A DNA stretch of 64,000 nucleotides from VXNF01 sp964291305 (GCA_964291305.2 OZ219783.1:372001-436000), one strand, 5' to 3'; positions 43,908-52,845 are shown, counted from the first letter of the stretch. The notes: generated by a model from the sequence alone, not told the origin. Program-made: numbers and translations.

Positions 43908-44951
43908 ATGCAACCGACGGAGCTGCTGCGACGAGACCTCGGAGCCGGCACGCTGGGAAAGTACTTGCCCTCCAAGCTGACCGACGAGTATGTGGGCGCA
44001 GCGAAAGTCTCAACCCTCGTTATTCTGAGGGGTCGACGTGGCATCGAGCTGATCACGCAACTGCGAGACCGGGGTGTTGCCGCTCCAATGCTGCTGGATC
44101 CGGCGGAGTACGAGCTAGGCCGCGGCCAGCGGGCTCGACCGACTGTTCCCTGGCGGGAGGAACAGGATCGGCTGTACGTTGCTGCGTTCGTATCGCCCGG
44201 TGCCTTGCTTGCGGCGAAAGATTCGGCGAACTGGCAGCGGTTGGTCGAGGTGGAGGCCGAGTGGTGTAGCGCTCAATCGGGCGGCGGCTACCTGTCCGTG
44301 TGTTTGGAGACCGACAGTCTGCTCGAAGCAACGGACGAGATCGGGGGCTTGCTCGCCAGCGCGGGTCATCCAGTCTGGCTGTCGTTGTCGCACAGCAACG
44401 ATCCGCTAGCAAAGAAGGGAGCGGTGGCTGCGCTCGTGAGACTCATCGGTATCGTCCCCCGAGTTGCGCTGATGCGCTCCGATGTTGCCGCGATCTGGGC
44501 CCTTGTACACGGCGCGGAAATGGGCTCGATCGGTGTGTCGTCGACGACGCGCCACGTCTCGGCCGGTGGTGGGGGAGGCCCGATGTCCGGTCAGCCGTCG
44601 ATCTTCGTCCCGACTCTCCTCGACTGGAAGAAGCCCGAGGTGCTCCTCGGGTGGGTACAGCGGGATGCTGACATCGAGTACGACCTCCGCTGCATGGAGT
44701 CATGTTGCGAGGGAGCGCCTCTGACGCGCTTCGCAGATCCGGCCGCAGCCCAGGATGTGGTGCGTCACAACATGGCGGCACTATCGGCGATCCACGAGAG
44801 CGTTATCGCCATCGAGGAGCCTGCAGGGCGACGGGCGGAGTTCGCGAGTTTGGTCGGGCAAGCATCGTTCCAAGCCGATCGGCTTGCTCACATGATCCCC
44901 GGTGTACGGCCATCTGCCCAGATCAAGCAGTGGCGCGATCTCCCTGACTGA
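43908..44951 (+). CDS. hypothetical island protein, 347 residues
   Basis: I do not recognise the family with confidence. Alternating hydrophobic strands and helices (STLVILRGRRGIELITQLRD, GHPVWLSLSHSNDPL, MGSIGVSSTTRHVSAGGGGG) suggest a TIM-barrel-like alpha/beta fold. The Gly-rich segment GGGGGPMSG may be a phosphate- or nucleotide-binding loop. No signal peptide or membrane helix is seen. It is divergent from the XRE/ImmA pair, and may be the first structural gene of the defence island. Its 3' end overlaps the convergent gene at 44923 by 29 bp. Confidence 0.6.
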   Translation: MQPTELLRRDLGAGTLGKYLPSKLTDEYVGAAKVSTLVILRGRRGIELITQLRDRGVAAPMLLDPAEYELGRGQRARPTVPWREEQDRLYVAAFVSPGALLAAKDSANWQRLVEVEAEWCSAQSGGGYLSVCLETDSLLEATDEIGGLLASAGHPVWLSLSHSNDPLAKKGAVAALVRLIGIVPRVALMRSDVAAIWALVHGAEMGSIGVSSTTRHVSAGGGGGPMSGQPSIFVPTLLDWKKPEVLLGWVQRDADIEYDLRCMESCCEGAPLTRFADPAAAQDVVRHNMAALSAIHESVIAIEEPAGRRAEFASLVGQASFQADRLAHMIPGVRPSAQIKQWRDLPD

Positions 44952-45513
44952 TCCATGCCGCGTAGGTAAGTTCGGCCTGCCACCAGAGAAGTGGGGTCGG
45001 TCGGGCGGGCTGTTTCGGCCGCGGGAGTGAACGCCATTCGCCCCTGGCGAAGAGCCCGATGCCCAGGGCCTGAGCGTGGGCTGCCGTCCGAGCGCTCGCG
45101 CCACGGCTCGATACTGCTACCTCCAGTGGCGCCCACCAGGTCGTGCCGAAGGCGCCGAGTGCAGCTGTGGCTGTTGTCCTCTCGGCAGCGAGGAAGCGGA
45201 CGACGACTGGCGGTCGCGTTTGACGTTGAACGGCCTCGCCGCGGAATTCGACGAACCCAGCAGGCAGAGCCCTGATGCAGTCTGCGTGCTTGGGTGGTAG
45301 CTGGTTCAGCTCGACCCATCCGTTGAGAGGTAGCTCCCACAGGGCAAAGTTCGACGCATAGTCGGTGATGGCGGGCAGCCCATCGCTGATCCGCGCCTCG
45401 AGAAGTTCGTCAGAGACATCGAAGCTTGCGATGTACTCGCGGTTGCCCAGCTTGAGCGCGATTCGGTGGGCCCCTGGCTCTCGGATCGCGGCAGCCCAGG
45501 CCGAACCCGTCAT
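44923..45513 (-). CDS. hypothetical island protein, about 196 residues
   Basis: The frame is open upstream to 45768, but the conserved-looking sequence starts near MTGSAWAAAIREPG (ATG 45513, preceded by GCGAGGCGA); ATG 45540 is an alternative. The product is a soluble alpha/beta protein (YIASFDVSDELLEARISDG, WELPLNGWVEL) of no recognised family. It is the only plus-cluster gene on the minus strand between 43.9 and 49.3 kb. It overlaps the end of the gene at 43908, and its upstream region is shared with the ATPase gene. Confidence 0.5.
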   Translation of the reverse strand: MTGSAWAAAIREPGAHRIALKLGNREYIASFDVSDELLEARISDGLPAITDYASNFALWELPLNGWVELNQLPPKHADCIRALPAGFVEFRGEAVQRQTRPPVVVRFLAAERTTATAALGAFGTTWWAPLEVAVSSRGASARTAAHAQALGIGLFARGEWRSLPRPKQPARPTPLLWWQAELTYAAWISQGDRATA

Positions 45514-45760
45514 GAGTCGCCTCGCTGCGTCCCTCCGCATGGTTCGACGCGTTCTCAGGCACCGATGCTGTTCATCCGATGATCCAGTAGCGCTCGGCGC
45601 ACGGCAGGTCGTGAGCGGGCGCAGCGCGCGAAGATAGTGGCGAATCCGTTGCGTGGCCGTGGCGCCGTGAGTGGTATGACCGGGTTCTTGGAGTGATGGC
45701 TGTGCGCCCGGGAGCGGGTCGGCCAGAATGGAGATGTCCGAGTCGACGAGGGGAGGTTTG

Positions 45761-46744
45761 ATGGCCACCGCGGATCAATTGAAGGCTCTCGTGCGTAGCC
45801 ACGCATCGGGAGACGAGGACCAGTTCTACTCTGTCGCACTTCAGGTAGCGGCACGGGCGGCACGAAGCGGTCAGAACAAGTTCGCCCAGGAGTTGCGCGA
45901 CCTCGTCGACGAGGCGAAGGCCAGGTCGGAGTCCCCTCGGTCGCTTCGACCGGTCCCGGTGACTCAGCCACGGGGCGAACTCGCGGGCCTACTGGCAGTC
46001 AGTTACCCAGACGGACGGTTGTCGGATCTGGCGGTTGAGACGGAGGTACGTCAGCGAGTCGAGCGAGTGCTGACCGAGCAACGACAAGCCGATCGTCTCC
46101 GCGAGCGTGGCTATCACCCCCAGCACCGCCTCCTGCTGATCGGCGCTCCTGGTACCGGCAAGACGATAACCGGCCGGGTGCTCGCAGGCGAGCTGCGGCT
46201 GCCGCTCTTCCTGATCCGCCTCGAGGTGCTGATCACCAAGTTCATGGGTGAGACCGCAGCGAAGCTGAGGTTGATCTTCGATGCTGTCGAAGAGACCCGC
46301 GGCGTGTACCTGTTCGACGAAGTGGACGCTCTTGCCGGCGACCGGTCGTCGGGGAACGATGTTGGCGAGATCCGTCGAGTGCTGAACTCGTTCCTGCAGT
46401 TCTTGGATGCGAACAACTCCGAGAGCGTGATCGTCGCAACGTCCAATCATCCACAGCTCCTCGATCGGGCGATGTTCAGGCGCTTCGACTCGGTGATCGA
46501 GTACCCGTTGCCTTCACCCACGATCGCACGCGATGTCATACGTAACCGACTGGCTGCTGTCGACACGAAGGGACTCCGCTGGTCCAACATCGATCAAGCG
46601 GCAGAGGGTCTGAGCCACGCCGAACTGACCCTTGCATGTGAGCAGGCAGCGAAGGGGGCGATCCTGTCCGGGAAGGACCGTGTCACGACGGCGATGTTGA
46701 AGGCAGCCCTCTTGGAGCGGCGACACGTTTCCAGTAGCGGCTGA
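45761..46744 (+). CDS. ietA: AAA ATPase, IetA-like component of an IetAS defence system
   Basis: The product (327 residues) has an N-terminal helical region and one AAA domain: Walker A GAPGTGKT at residues 128-135, Walker B VYLFDEVDAL at 182-191, sensor-1 region VIVATSN and arginine finger RR at about 240. It resembles small AAA proteins of the FtsH/CDC48 side of the family without the protease domain. The start at 45761 is fixed by GGGGAGG upstream; an earlier ATG at 45728 is less likely. A subtilase gene follows by 16 bp. An AAA ATPase coupled to a subtilase is the published IetAS anti-phage pair. Confidence 0.85.
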   Translation: MATADQLKALVRSHASGDEDQFYSVALQVAARAARSGQNKFAQELRDLVDEAKARSESPRSLRPVPVTQPRGELAGLLAVSYPDGRLSDLAVETEVRQRVERVLTEQRQADRLRERGYHPQHRLLLIGAPGTGKTITGRVLAGELRLPLFLIRLEVLITKFMGETAAKLRLIFDAVEETRGVYLFDEVDALAGDRSSGNDVGEIRRVLNSFLQFLDANNSESVIVATSNHPQLLDRAMFRRFDSVIEYPLPSPTIARDVIRNRLAAVDTKGLRWSNIDQAAEGLSHAELTLACEQAAKGAILSGKDRVTTAMLKAALLERRHVSSSG

Positions 46745-46760
46745 CCCTCACCCGGCTCCA

Positions 46761-49283
46761 ATGGCTCCCCGTAATCGACCGCACATCATCGTCGCCCGGC
46801 CTCCCGAGACGGACCCGTACACCTCACACGCCACGGGTCGGGACAGTCCGAGACCTCCTGCGCCCATTGATCGACAGGCGCACGGGGCGGCACTGGCGCG
46901 CGCGACGGAGGAAGCCGCAACTGCCGGCCAGGCTCGACGCACGGAGGCGGCAGGTCGAATCGGCGTCGCCCCGTCGAGCGAGGGCGTCTATATCACCTTC
47001 GACAGCTCTCCGGGATTCGAACTCCAGCTGATGACGTTCGACCCGCAGACCTCGGGCGAGCAACCGGAACTCGTCGCAGTCCAGGTAGCCACCGAGAACG
47101 ATGAGGAGGTCGAGCGAGCGACCGTCTTCGTGCCCGAGGGCAAGCTCGGCTACTTCATCAGTCGCTTCGAGGCCTACGCAACGGAGGAAACCAAGAGTGG
47201 AGCGCCGAAGCACGCGAACTTCGTCGAGCGGATCGCGGCGGTCAGATTGGCGACGATCGAAGCGCTCTGGACTGGAGATCCGGACGAGTTCCCTCCACCG
47301 GATCAGGTTGTGTGGTGGGAGGTGTGGCTTCGCCATCGCGACGGCGAAGAGCTCGCCCGGCTGGCGCGCATGGCGGAATCGCTTCCAATCCGAGTCGGTG
47401 ACCGGCACCTGGTCTTCGACGACCGCACGATCGTGCTCGTACAAGCCACCGCCGAGCAGCTGGCCTCAGCGCTCGATCTACTCGACGACTTCGCAGAACT
47501 CCGTCCGGCCAAGGTCGCTACCGAGTTCTTCAGCGCCACCCCCGCCGACCAAGCCGACTGGGTGAACGACCTGGTCGATCGGACAGAGCACGCCGGGGTG
47601 GACGCGCCTGTCGTCTGCATCCTCGACACCGGAGTCAACCGGCTGCATCCTCTTCTCGAACCTGCGTTGGACGACAACGACACCCACGCATGTGAGCCAG
47701 ACTGGGGGGCCTCGGATCACGACGGCCACGGCACAGCGATGGCAGGGCTTGCCCTCTACGGGGACCTGGTGCACTCCCTCCAATCGAATGGCACGGTCCG
47801 GCCTCGCCACCGCCTTGAATCGGTGAAGATCCTGCCGCCACCGCCGGAGGCGAACGACCCCGATCTGTACGGCGCCGTGACCGCAGACGCGGTCTATCGG
47901 GCCGAGATCCAAGGCCCAGGCCGCAGCCGAGCGTTCTCGGTGTCTGTCACCGCGGACGACGATGGCATCGCTGGGACACCTACCTCGTGGTCAGCAGCGA
48001 TCGATGCCCTCGCAATAGGACGGGGATTCGAGGCCGTAGACGGCGAGTTGCGCTACCTGGACGAGGGGAGCCTTGGCGATCACCGGCTCTTCATCGTCTC
48101 CGCCGGAAACGTCCGCTCTCCCGATCCGGGTGAGGACCACCTGGAGCGAAGCGATCTGGAGCCCGTGGAGAACCCCGCTCAGGCGTGGAATGCGCTCAGC
48201 GTCGGAGCCTTCACCGAACTCGTCGACGTTGAAGCGTCGGGTACCGACTACGAGGGCTGGGTGCCTATTGCCGCTCCGGGTGAGCTCTCCCCGTTCAGCC
48301 GCACATCGGTGGCCTTCCAGCGGCAGTGGCCGGCCAAACCGGAGATCTTGATGGAAGGCGGCAACGCCGCTCGGTCCCCGGACAACGATGTCGACTGGCC
48401 TGAATCGCTCCAGTTGTTGACCACGCATCACCGGCCGACCGAACGACTCCTCACTGTGGCGAATGCAACCAGTGCAGCGACCTCGCAAGCCAGCCAACTC
48501 TCGGCGACGGTGGCTGCGGAATACCCGAATCTGTGGCCCGAGACGATTCGGGCACTGGTGGTCCACTCCGCTAAGTGGACCCCATCGATGGGAAGCCAGT
48601 TCGACGCCGTGCAGGGCCGGCGAGCACGCGAAGCACTCGTGCGGCGATACGGGTTCGGCGTCCCGCGCGCCGATCGGGCACTACGAAGTGCGGGCGACGC
48701 GCTCACGCTCGTTCTGCAGAGCATGATCCGGCCCTTCTACAACAGGTGCCTGCGGGAGATGCACACCCACGAGCTGCCGTGGCCGACGGAGGCGCTCGCA
48801 GATCTGGCCGAGGCCCCCGTGCGGCTGAGGGTCACGCTCTCGTACTTCGTGGAGCCCAACCCCGCACGCCGCGGGTGGCGTCACCGCTACCGCTATGCCT
48901 CGCACGGGCTTCGCTTCGAGCTGAAACGGCCCGACGAGACGAACGACGAGTTCCACAAGCGCCTGAACCGGCGTGCGCTCGACGAGGCGGGAAGGCACCC
49001 GGCCGGCGGAGACTCAGACGGCTGGTGGCTCGGCAGCCAGGCACGGAATCGAGGGTCGCTGCACGTCGACTTCTGGGACGGCACCGCCATCGAACTCGCT
49101 TCCCGAGGCCGGATCGCCGTGTTCCCCGTCACCGGGTGGTGGAAGGAACAGCCGAAACGAGACAGGAGCGAGTTCGGTGTGCGCTACGGGCTCGTGATCT
49201 CGATCGAGACCCCGGTCGAGACGGCGGACCTGTGGACGCCCGTCGCTGCTCAGGTGGGGGTCCCAACGGTGATCGAGACGTAG
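46761..49283 (+). CDS. ietS: S8 family (subtilisin-like) serine peptidase, IetS-like
   Basis: The product (840 residues) has an unusual N-terminal region of about 280 residues, then a subtilase domain with Asp289 (CILDTGVNRLHP), His323 (DHDGHGTAMAGL), oxyanion Asn450 (VSAGN) and Ser571 (NATSAATSQAS), and a C-terminal beta-rich part. No signal peptide is present, which argues for a cytoplasmic effector rather than a secreted protease. With the ATPase upstream it forms the IetAS pair, thought to cut cellular or phage proteins after infection is sensed. The mechanism is inference. Confidence 0.87.
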   Translation: MAPRNRPHIIVARPPETDPYTSHATGRDSPRPPAPIDRQAHGAALARATEEAATAGQARRTEAAGRIGVAPSSEGVYITFDSSPGFELQLMTFDPQTSGEQPELVAVQVATENDEEVERATVFVPEGKLGYFISRFEAYATEETKSGAPKHANFVERIAAVRLATIEALWTGDPDEFPPPDQVVWWEVWLRHRDGEELARLARMAESLPIRVGDRHLVFDDRTIVLVQATAEQLASALDLLDDFAELRPAKVATEFFSATPADQADWVNDLVDRTEHAGVDAPVVCILDTGVNRLHPLLEPALDDNDTHACEPDWGASDHDGHGTAMAGLALYGDLVHSLQSNGTVRPRHRLESVKILPPPPEANDPDLYGAVTADAVYRAEIQGPGRSRAFSVSVTADDDGIAGTPTSWSAAIDALAIGRGFEAVDGELRYLDEGSLGDHRLFIVSAGNVRSPDPGEDHLERSDLEPVENPAQAWNALSVGAFTELVDVEASGTDYEGWVPIAAPGELSPFSRTSVAFQRQWPAKPEILMEGGNAARSPDNDVDWPESLQLLTTHHRPTERLLTVANATSAATSQASQLSATVAAEYPNLWPETIRALVVHSAKWTPSMGSQFDAVQGRRAREALVRRYGFGVPRADRALRSAGDALTLVLQSMIRPFYNRCLREMHTHELPWPTEALADLAEAPVRLRVTLSYFVEPNPARRGWRHRYRYASHGLRFELKRPDETNDEFHKRLNRRALDEAGRHPAGGDSDGWWLGSQARNRGSLHVDFWDGTAIELASRGRIAVFPVTGWWKEQPKRDRSEFGVRYGLVISIETPVETADLWTPVAAQVGVPTVIET

Positions 49284-49476
49284 ATGCGGGGTTCCGCCGG
49301 AACGCCAAAAAGCTCTCACAGAAAACTCACGGAGCAGCGGGAAACAGTGGGGAGCAGCAGGGAACAGGCAGCAGGGAACATTGAGCAAGACCCCCGGCGC
49401 TCGGGACGGCTCCTGAGCTGGGTAAACGCCCGAATCGGCTGGTCAGGCGCCAGACGCTCGGGGTAGTCCCAACGTT

Positions 49477-49521
49477 CTCATAACCCGAAGGTCGTAGGTT
49501 CAAACCCTCTCCCCGCCACCA
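49477..49521 (+). repeat. right attachment site (attR): 45-bp copy of the tRNA-fMet 3' end
   Basis: Bases 49477-49521 copy the tRNA-fMet 3' half (42674-42718) with three mismatches, two of them in the T-stem region. Similarity continues weakly into the hairpin that follows (CCCGAA/TTCGGG). The 5' half of the tRNA is absent, so it is not a gene. The gene-free 342 bp around it (49284-49625) also hold short Gly/Ser-codon-like repeats of GAGCAGCAGGGAACA type near 49330-49385; I see nothing else there. Confidence 0.75.
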
Positions 49522-49625
49522 ACAGAAAGGCCCGAAGTCTCAAGGATTCGGGGATTCAGTTTTGTCGGAAAGTGCATCAACTCACCGACTCGCAGCTCCA
49601 TGAGGGCCGCCGTTGCTCCTACGAG

Positions 49626-50072
49626 TCACAACTCTACGAGGCTTAAATCTGGGGCTGCTGCGAGCGCCCAGTCGGTGATGCAAGAGCGATGGCACTCGCT
49701 GTGTTGTCGCTCGTAACAGAGCAACGCGACCCTCTTGGCCTCCGCTAGATCGATAATTTCGTCTCTCGTCTCCCCAACTGCATTGTCGAGGTGGTTCCTG
49801 TAGCGTCGACGTGCGGCTGCATGACCTCGCCGAAACCCCTCGCGGTTGTCCTTTGGGTTGCCGAACCTGCGTTCGTGGCGGTACTCGATTCCTGCGTCAA
49901 ACAGTGCAGTAGATAGGGCCGTTTTCGAGAACCCGGGCTTCCGAGATATCGCGTTAAGGCGCACGTCAACGAGTACCTGCACTTCGTTCTCGATTAGGAT
50001 CGCCACGAGTTCGTCGATGGTTCGTTGTTCGTACCCGATAGACAGCAACTGCCCACCCCCACGTGTCCCCAT
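49626..50072 (-). CDS. DUF488 family protein
   Basis: The product (148 residues) matches DUF488: LLSIGYEQRTIDELVAIL at the start, VDVRLNAISRKPGFSK, YRHERRFGNPK and the C-terminal VALLCYERQHSECHRSCI with conserved Cys and His. The role of the family is unknown; members often sit in accessory regions and defence neighbourhoods. It is just right of the att repeat and convergent with nothing. No clear Shine-Dalgarno is visible before the ATG at 50072. Confidence 0.85.
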   Translation of the reverse strand: MGTRGGGQLLSIGYEQRTIDELVAILIENEVQVLVDVRLNAISRKPGFSKTALSTALFDAGIEYRHERRFGNPKDNREGFRRGHAAARRRYRNHLDNAVGETRDEIIDLAEAKRVALLCYERQHSECHRSCITDWALAAAPDLSLVEL

Positions 50073-50136
50073 GCTGATCAGACTACGCGGGAGACGCAGG
50101 TTGCAGGGGCTATGTCTATGGGCCTGGCATTGTCGG

Positions 50137-51303
50137 CTAGAGCGGTTCTGTTCCCTCGCTTAGCTGGTCTATGTAGTGCCAGTAGGTGAAAGTGCGACTG
50201 CGCCCCTCTGTTGAGATCTCCTCGGCTATCCCCAGTTCAACTAGTCGGTTCATCCCCGCCAAGGCTCCCGGGTACGAAAGCCCGGTCTCGCGGCATACCT
50301 CTGGGATACTGCGGATCGGAAAGTTAATGAGCGCATTGTGTAAGCGGAGTGCGGAGTTGGCCGACCGGCCGAGCGCTTCGATCCGTGCCCTGTTCGCTCT
50401 GAACATCTCAGCCAGTTTCCGGGCCGTGTCGGACGCGCCGTTCGCGGTCGCTCTCACCCCCTCGAGGAAGAAGGCCGTCCATGCCTCCCAGTCACCGTCT
50501 AGGCGAACCCGGGTTAGCAGTCGGTAGTACTCCGCACGGTTCTGCTTGAGGTAGAGACTCAGGTAAAGCAGGGGATCTTGCAGCAGCCCCAAGTGGCACA
50601 GCAGGAAGGTGATGAGCAGACGCCCAATCCGTCCGTTCCCGTCCTGAAAGGGGTGAATGGTCTCGAGTTGCACGTGCGCTAGGCCGACGCGCACAAGATC
50701 AGGCAACCCATCGTCGGTCGCGTGGAGGAAGCGCTCCAAGGCAGCCATGCAGTTCTCTACCTCGGTGTGGGGTGGCGGCACGTAGTCGGCGTTTCCTGAG
50801 CGGGTGCCGCCGACCCAGTTATGTGAGCGCCGGAACTCACCAGGCGTCATCTTGCTTCCCCGTCCCGACTCCAGCAGGACCCCGTGGACTTCCCGGATCA
50901 GCCGGTTCGAGAGTGGAAAGTCGTCCTCTCGGAGCCGTCGTAACCCGTGCTGGAGCGCGGCGACGTAGCAGGACACCTCGGCGATGTCATCCTGGGGAAC
51001 CCCTGGAGCGGCACCTCTCTCGTGCTGCAGCAAGTCTGTGAGTGAAGATTGGGTGCCTTCGATCTGCGCTGAGAGGACAGCCTCTTTCCTAACGTAAAAA
51101 TACAGAAGTAGGTTCTTGTCCGGTATAAGAGGTGTAACGGCGTCGAGGCGGCCAAGCGCTCGGTTTGCTGCCTCGAGCAGCTTCAGGAGAGGTCCGTCGA
51201 GTTGCAGCGGAAGTGCCGGGGGCAATGGCTCCGGGATGAAAGCGCGGACCTCTTCGCCGCTTTGAATGGTGATGCGGTAATTGCCCGTCTTGCCCCGGTG
51301 CAT
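50137..51303 (-). CDS. Fic family protein (putative AMPylase) with C-terminal winged helix
   Basis: The product (388 residues) is an intact Fic protein. The active loop HPFQDGNGRIGR covers residues 217-228, and an N-terminal inhibitory helix with S78-x-x-x-E82-G83 (SAQIEGTQSS) marks a self-inhibited class II enzyme. Such proteins transfer AMP to target side chains. The end carries a winged helix (SIPEVCRETGLSYPGALAGMNRLVELG), which suggests it binds its own promoter. An inverted repeat lies just upstream at 51317-51339. It is of the same general type as the broken copy at 33162. Confidence 0.92.
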   Translation of the reverse strand: MHRGKTGNYRITIQSGEEVRAFIPEPLPPALPLQLDGPLLKLLEAANRALGRLDAVTPLIPDKNLLLYFYVRKEAVLSAQIEGTQSSLTDLLQHERGAAPGVPQDDIAEVSCYVAALQHGLRRLREDDFPLSNRLIREVHGVLLESGRGSKMTPGEFRRSHNWVGGTRSGNADYVPPPHTEVENCMAALERFLHATDDGLPDLVRVGLAHVQLETIHPFQDGNGRIGRLLITFLLCHLGLLQDPLLYLSLYLKQNRAEYYRLLTRVRLDGDWEAWTAFFLEGVRATANGASDTARKLAEMFRANRARIEALGRSANSALRLHNALINFPIRSIPEVCRETGLSYPGALAGMNRLVELGIAEEISTEGRSRTFTYWHYIDQLSEGTEPL

Positions 51304-51316
51304 CGTTAATAGTTCC

Positions 51317-51339
51317 TTAATCGGATCGACATCGATTAA
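51317..51339. promoter_or_regulatory. inverted repeat in the fic promoter region
   Basis: TTAATCG (51317-51323) and CGATTAA (51333-51339) form an inverted repeat with a 9-base spacer, 14 bp upstream of the fic start codon. The neighbouring ATCGTTAATAGTT and ATCGATTAATAGTT are also direct repeats. It is a candidate operator for self-control through the Fic winged helix. Confidence 0.5.
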
Positions 51340-51404
51340 TAGTTAGAGCCTAACTCTTAATTGCTCTTAGCCAGAGAGTCCGGTTGGCGACCGAACTTGG
51401 GCAG

Positions 51405-51434
51405 TTGACGCTAGCGGCCGCCGACTGCTAGGGT
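51405..51434 (+). promoter_or_regulatory. putative promoter of the AbrB/PIN toxin-antitoxin pair
   Basis: TTGACG at 51405-51410 and TAGGGT at 51429-51434 are 18 bp apart, a good sigma70-type pair for an actinobacterium. Transcription would begin about 30 bases before the antitoxin start. Confidence 0.55.
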
Positions 51435-51470
51435 ATGAATCTCCGTTTCGGTAATTCAGAATGAGGAGCC

Positions 51471-51686
51471 ATGCGAGTTTCTGAGAGAGGACAGATCACG
51501 ATCCCCAAGAGGTTGCGGGATCAGTTCGGGCTAAATCACAACGTTGAGGTGGCAATCACTCCTACGGCGGAAGGGCTACTCATACACAAGCGGACTGTTG
51601 CGCAACACCCCGTCGAGCGGGTGTATGGCATCCTCGATAGCGGTGAGAGCCCCGACGATTACGTCGAGGAGATCCGGGGACGGTGA
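51471..51686 (+). CDS. vapB: AbrB/MazE-type antitoxin (VapB)
   Basis: The product (71 residues) has the SpoVT/AbrB swapped-hairpin DNA-binding fold: RVSERGQITIPKRLRDQFGL, then a beta strand (EVAITPTAEGLLIHKR) and an acidic tail that would bind the toxin. ATGAGGAGCC lies before the ATG. The stop overlaps the toxin gene start by 4 bp (GTGA). Confidence 0.88.
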   Translation: MRVSERGQITIPKRLRDQFGLNHNVEVAITPTAEGLLIHKRTVAQHPVERVYGILDSGESPDDYVEEIRGR

Positions 51687-52078
51687 TTACTGCCGTCGAT
51701 ACCAATGTCTTATTGGACACCTTCCTGGCCAGCGAGCGGCACGGCCCCGAATCACAGCAACGCTTAAAGGAGGCATACGACGCGGGTGCCGTGGTCATTT
51801 GCGACGTTGTGTACGCCGAACTCGCTCCGGCTTTCGATGGTCGCGCCCTACTAGACGCCGCGCTCGGGGAGATCAACGTATCTTTGTCGCCGATCACAAC
51901 CGATATTGCTTACGAAGCGGGCCTGCGCTGGAAACGGTACCGTCGAGCGGGTGGACAAAGGAAACGGATTATCACCGACTTCCTGATAGGCGCCCATGCC
52001 ATCAGCGTGGCGGACGCCTTCCTAACACGCGATCGAGGGTTCTACGCAAGCTACTTTCCAGAACTTGCTACCCGTTGA
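51683..52078 (+). CDS. vapC: PIN-domain toxin (VapC)
   Basis: The product (131 residues) is a PIN-domain ribonuclease. Acidic residues are in AVDTNVLLD, YAELAPAFDG, IITDFLIGAHAISVADAFLT and TRDRGFY, the usual VapC set for metal binding. It begins with GTG in an overlap with the AbrB antitoxin. VapC toxins cut tRNA or rRNA when freed from VapB. Confidence 0.88.
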   Translation: MITAVDTNVLLDTFLASERHGPESQQRLKEAYDAGAVVICDVVYAELAPAFDGRALLDAALGEINVSLSPITTDIAYEAGLRWKRYRRAGGQRKRIITDFLIGAHAISVADAFLTRDRGFYASYFPELATR

Positions 52079-52119
52079 GTCTCAGAGAGTGTTGAGGCAG
52101 AAATCACGGTGGCGGAGCG

Positions 52120-52803
52120 CTAACCGAAGAGGCGTCTGGTGACGTTCTCGACATGGGTCAGCATGGCGCGTTCGGCCTCGTCGGGATCGCGCTTGACGAT
52201 GGCCTCCAAGATGTTTCTATGGTCGGCAATGTAGGTCTGCAAAGACTCGGCGCTGGCTGAGCGTTGTTTGAGAGCGCCCCACAGTGAACCCGATCTAGCC
52301 TGATCCACTAGCAAGTACATCCGACTGAGCAGCGGGCTGTGTGCCGCTTCGATCATGGCTCGGTGCGAGGCACCGTCCCAGTACTCAAACTCCCGGTAGT
52401 CCTCAGAACCCTCGCAGCGCTGCATGCAACGGCGGATTTCGGCCACGTCGGCTGGCGTGGCTTCGGCCACGATTCGCCTGGCTACCGCCGGTTCGAGCAG
52501 GCGCCGGACCGCCATAACGTCCCTCGGGCTCATGCTTTCACTGCCGTCGGCAGCTTCCCGAAGCAGGAACGTGCCGCGCCCCACGTGCCGCTCCACCCGC
52601 CCCTCGGCCTCAAACTCGTTGAGCACCTTACGTACCGCCGAGCGGGACTGCTTTAGCCGCTGTGCTAGATCCCGCTCGGCGGGAAGACGATCGCCCTTTT
52701 GCAGACCTTCCTCGATCATCAGCGTCTCGATCTTGTCGCGCGTGCTGTTACCCACCAACTTCCTCCATAACGACTCGCCTAGATCTTCTGCTCGCCGTTT
52801 CAC
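52120..52803 (-). CDS. FadR-subfamily GntR regulator (FCD domain)
   Basis: The product (227 residues) has the GntR winged helix (KGDRLPAERDLAQRLKQSRSAVRKVLNEFEAEG, wing HVGRGTFLL) and the all-helical FCD ligand domain with its metal-binding His/Asp pattern (YWDGASHRAMIEAAHSP, DHRNILEAIVKRD). FadR-type regulators of this group respond to organic acids. It is divergent from the fumarylacetoacetase-family gene and likely controls the 53-61 kb cluster. The start is GTG 52803. Confidence 0.87.
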   Translation of the reverse strand: MKRRAEDLGESLWRKLVGNSTRDKIETLMIEEGLQKGDRLPAERDLAQRLKQSRSAVRKVLNEFEAEGRVERHVGRGTFLLREAADGSESMSPRDVMAVRRLLEPAVARRIVAEATPADVAEIRRCMQRCEGSEDYREFEYWDGASHRAMIEAAHSPLLSRMYLLVDQARSGSLWGALKQRSASAESLQTYIADHRNILEAIVKRDPDEAERAMLTHVENVTRRLFG

Positions 52804-52845
52804 CTACAGACCCTGGACACCCGGGGATCCCCTAGACCAAAGCCT

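Larger units (their letters stand above)
42719..49521. mobile_element. 6.8-kb genomic island at tRNA-fMet carrying an IetAS-type defence module
   Basis: The island lies between the tRNA-fMet gene and a 45-bp copy of its 3' end. It contains an XRE regulator, an ImmA/IrrE peptidase, two unrecognised proteins, an AAA ATPase and a subtilase. Inside the tRNA repeats a second pair of 17-bp direct repeats (42786-42802, 49314-49330; one mismatch, both contain CAGAAAACTCAC) frames the gene cargo. No integrase or transposase gene is visible, so mobilisation would need a helper element, or the integrase was lost. Confidence 0.7.

Noticed and set aside
42719..49476. Integrase or transposase in the island
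   Set aside because: I looked for tyrosine recombinase and DDE-type motifs in all plausible frames and saw none.
49477..49521. Second tRNA gene
   Set aside because: Only the 3' half (anticodon loop to CCA) is present; the sequence upstream gives no acceptor or D arm. It is kept as an attachment-site repeat.
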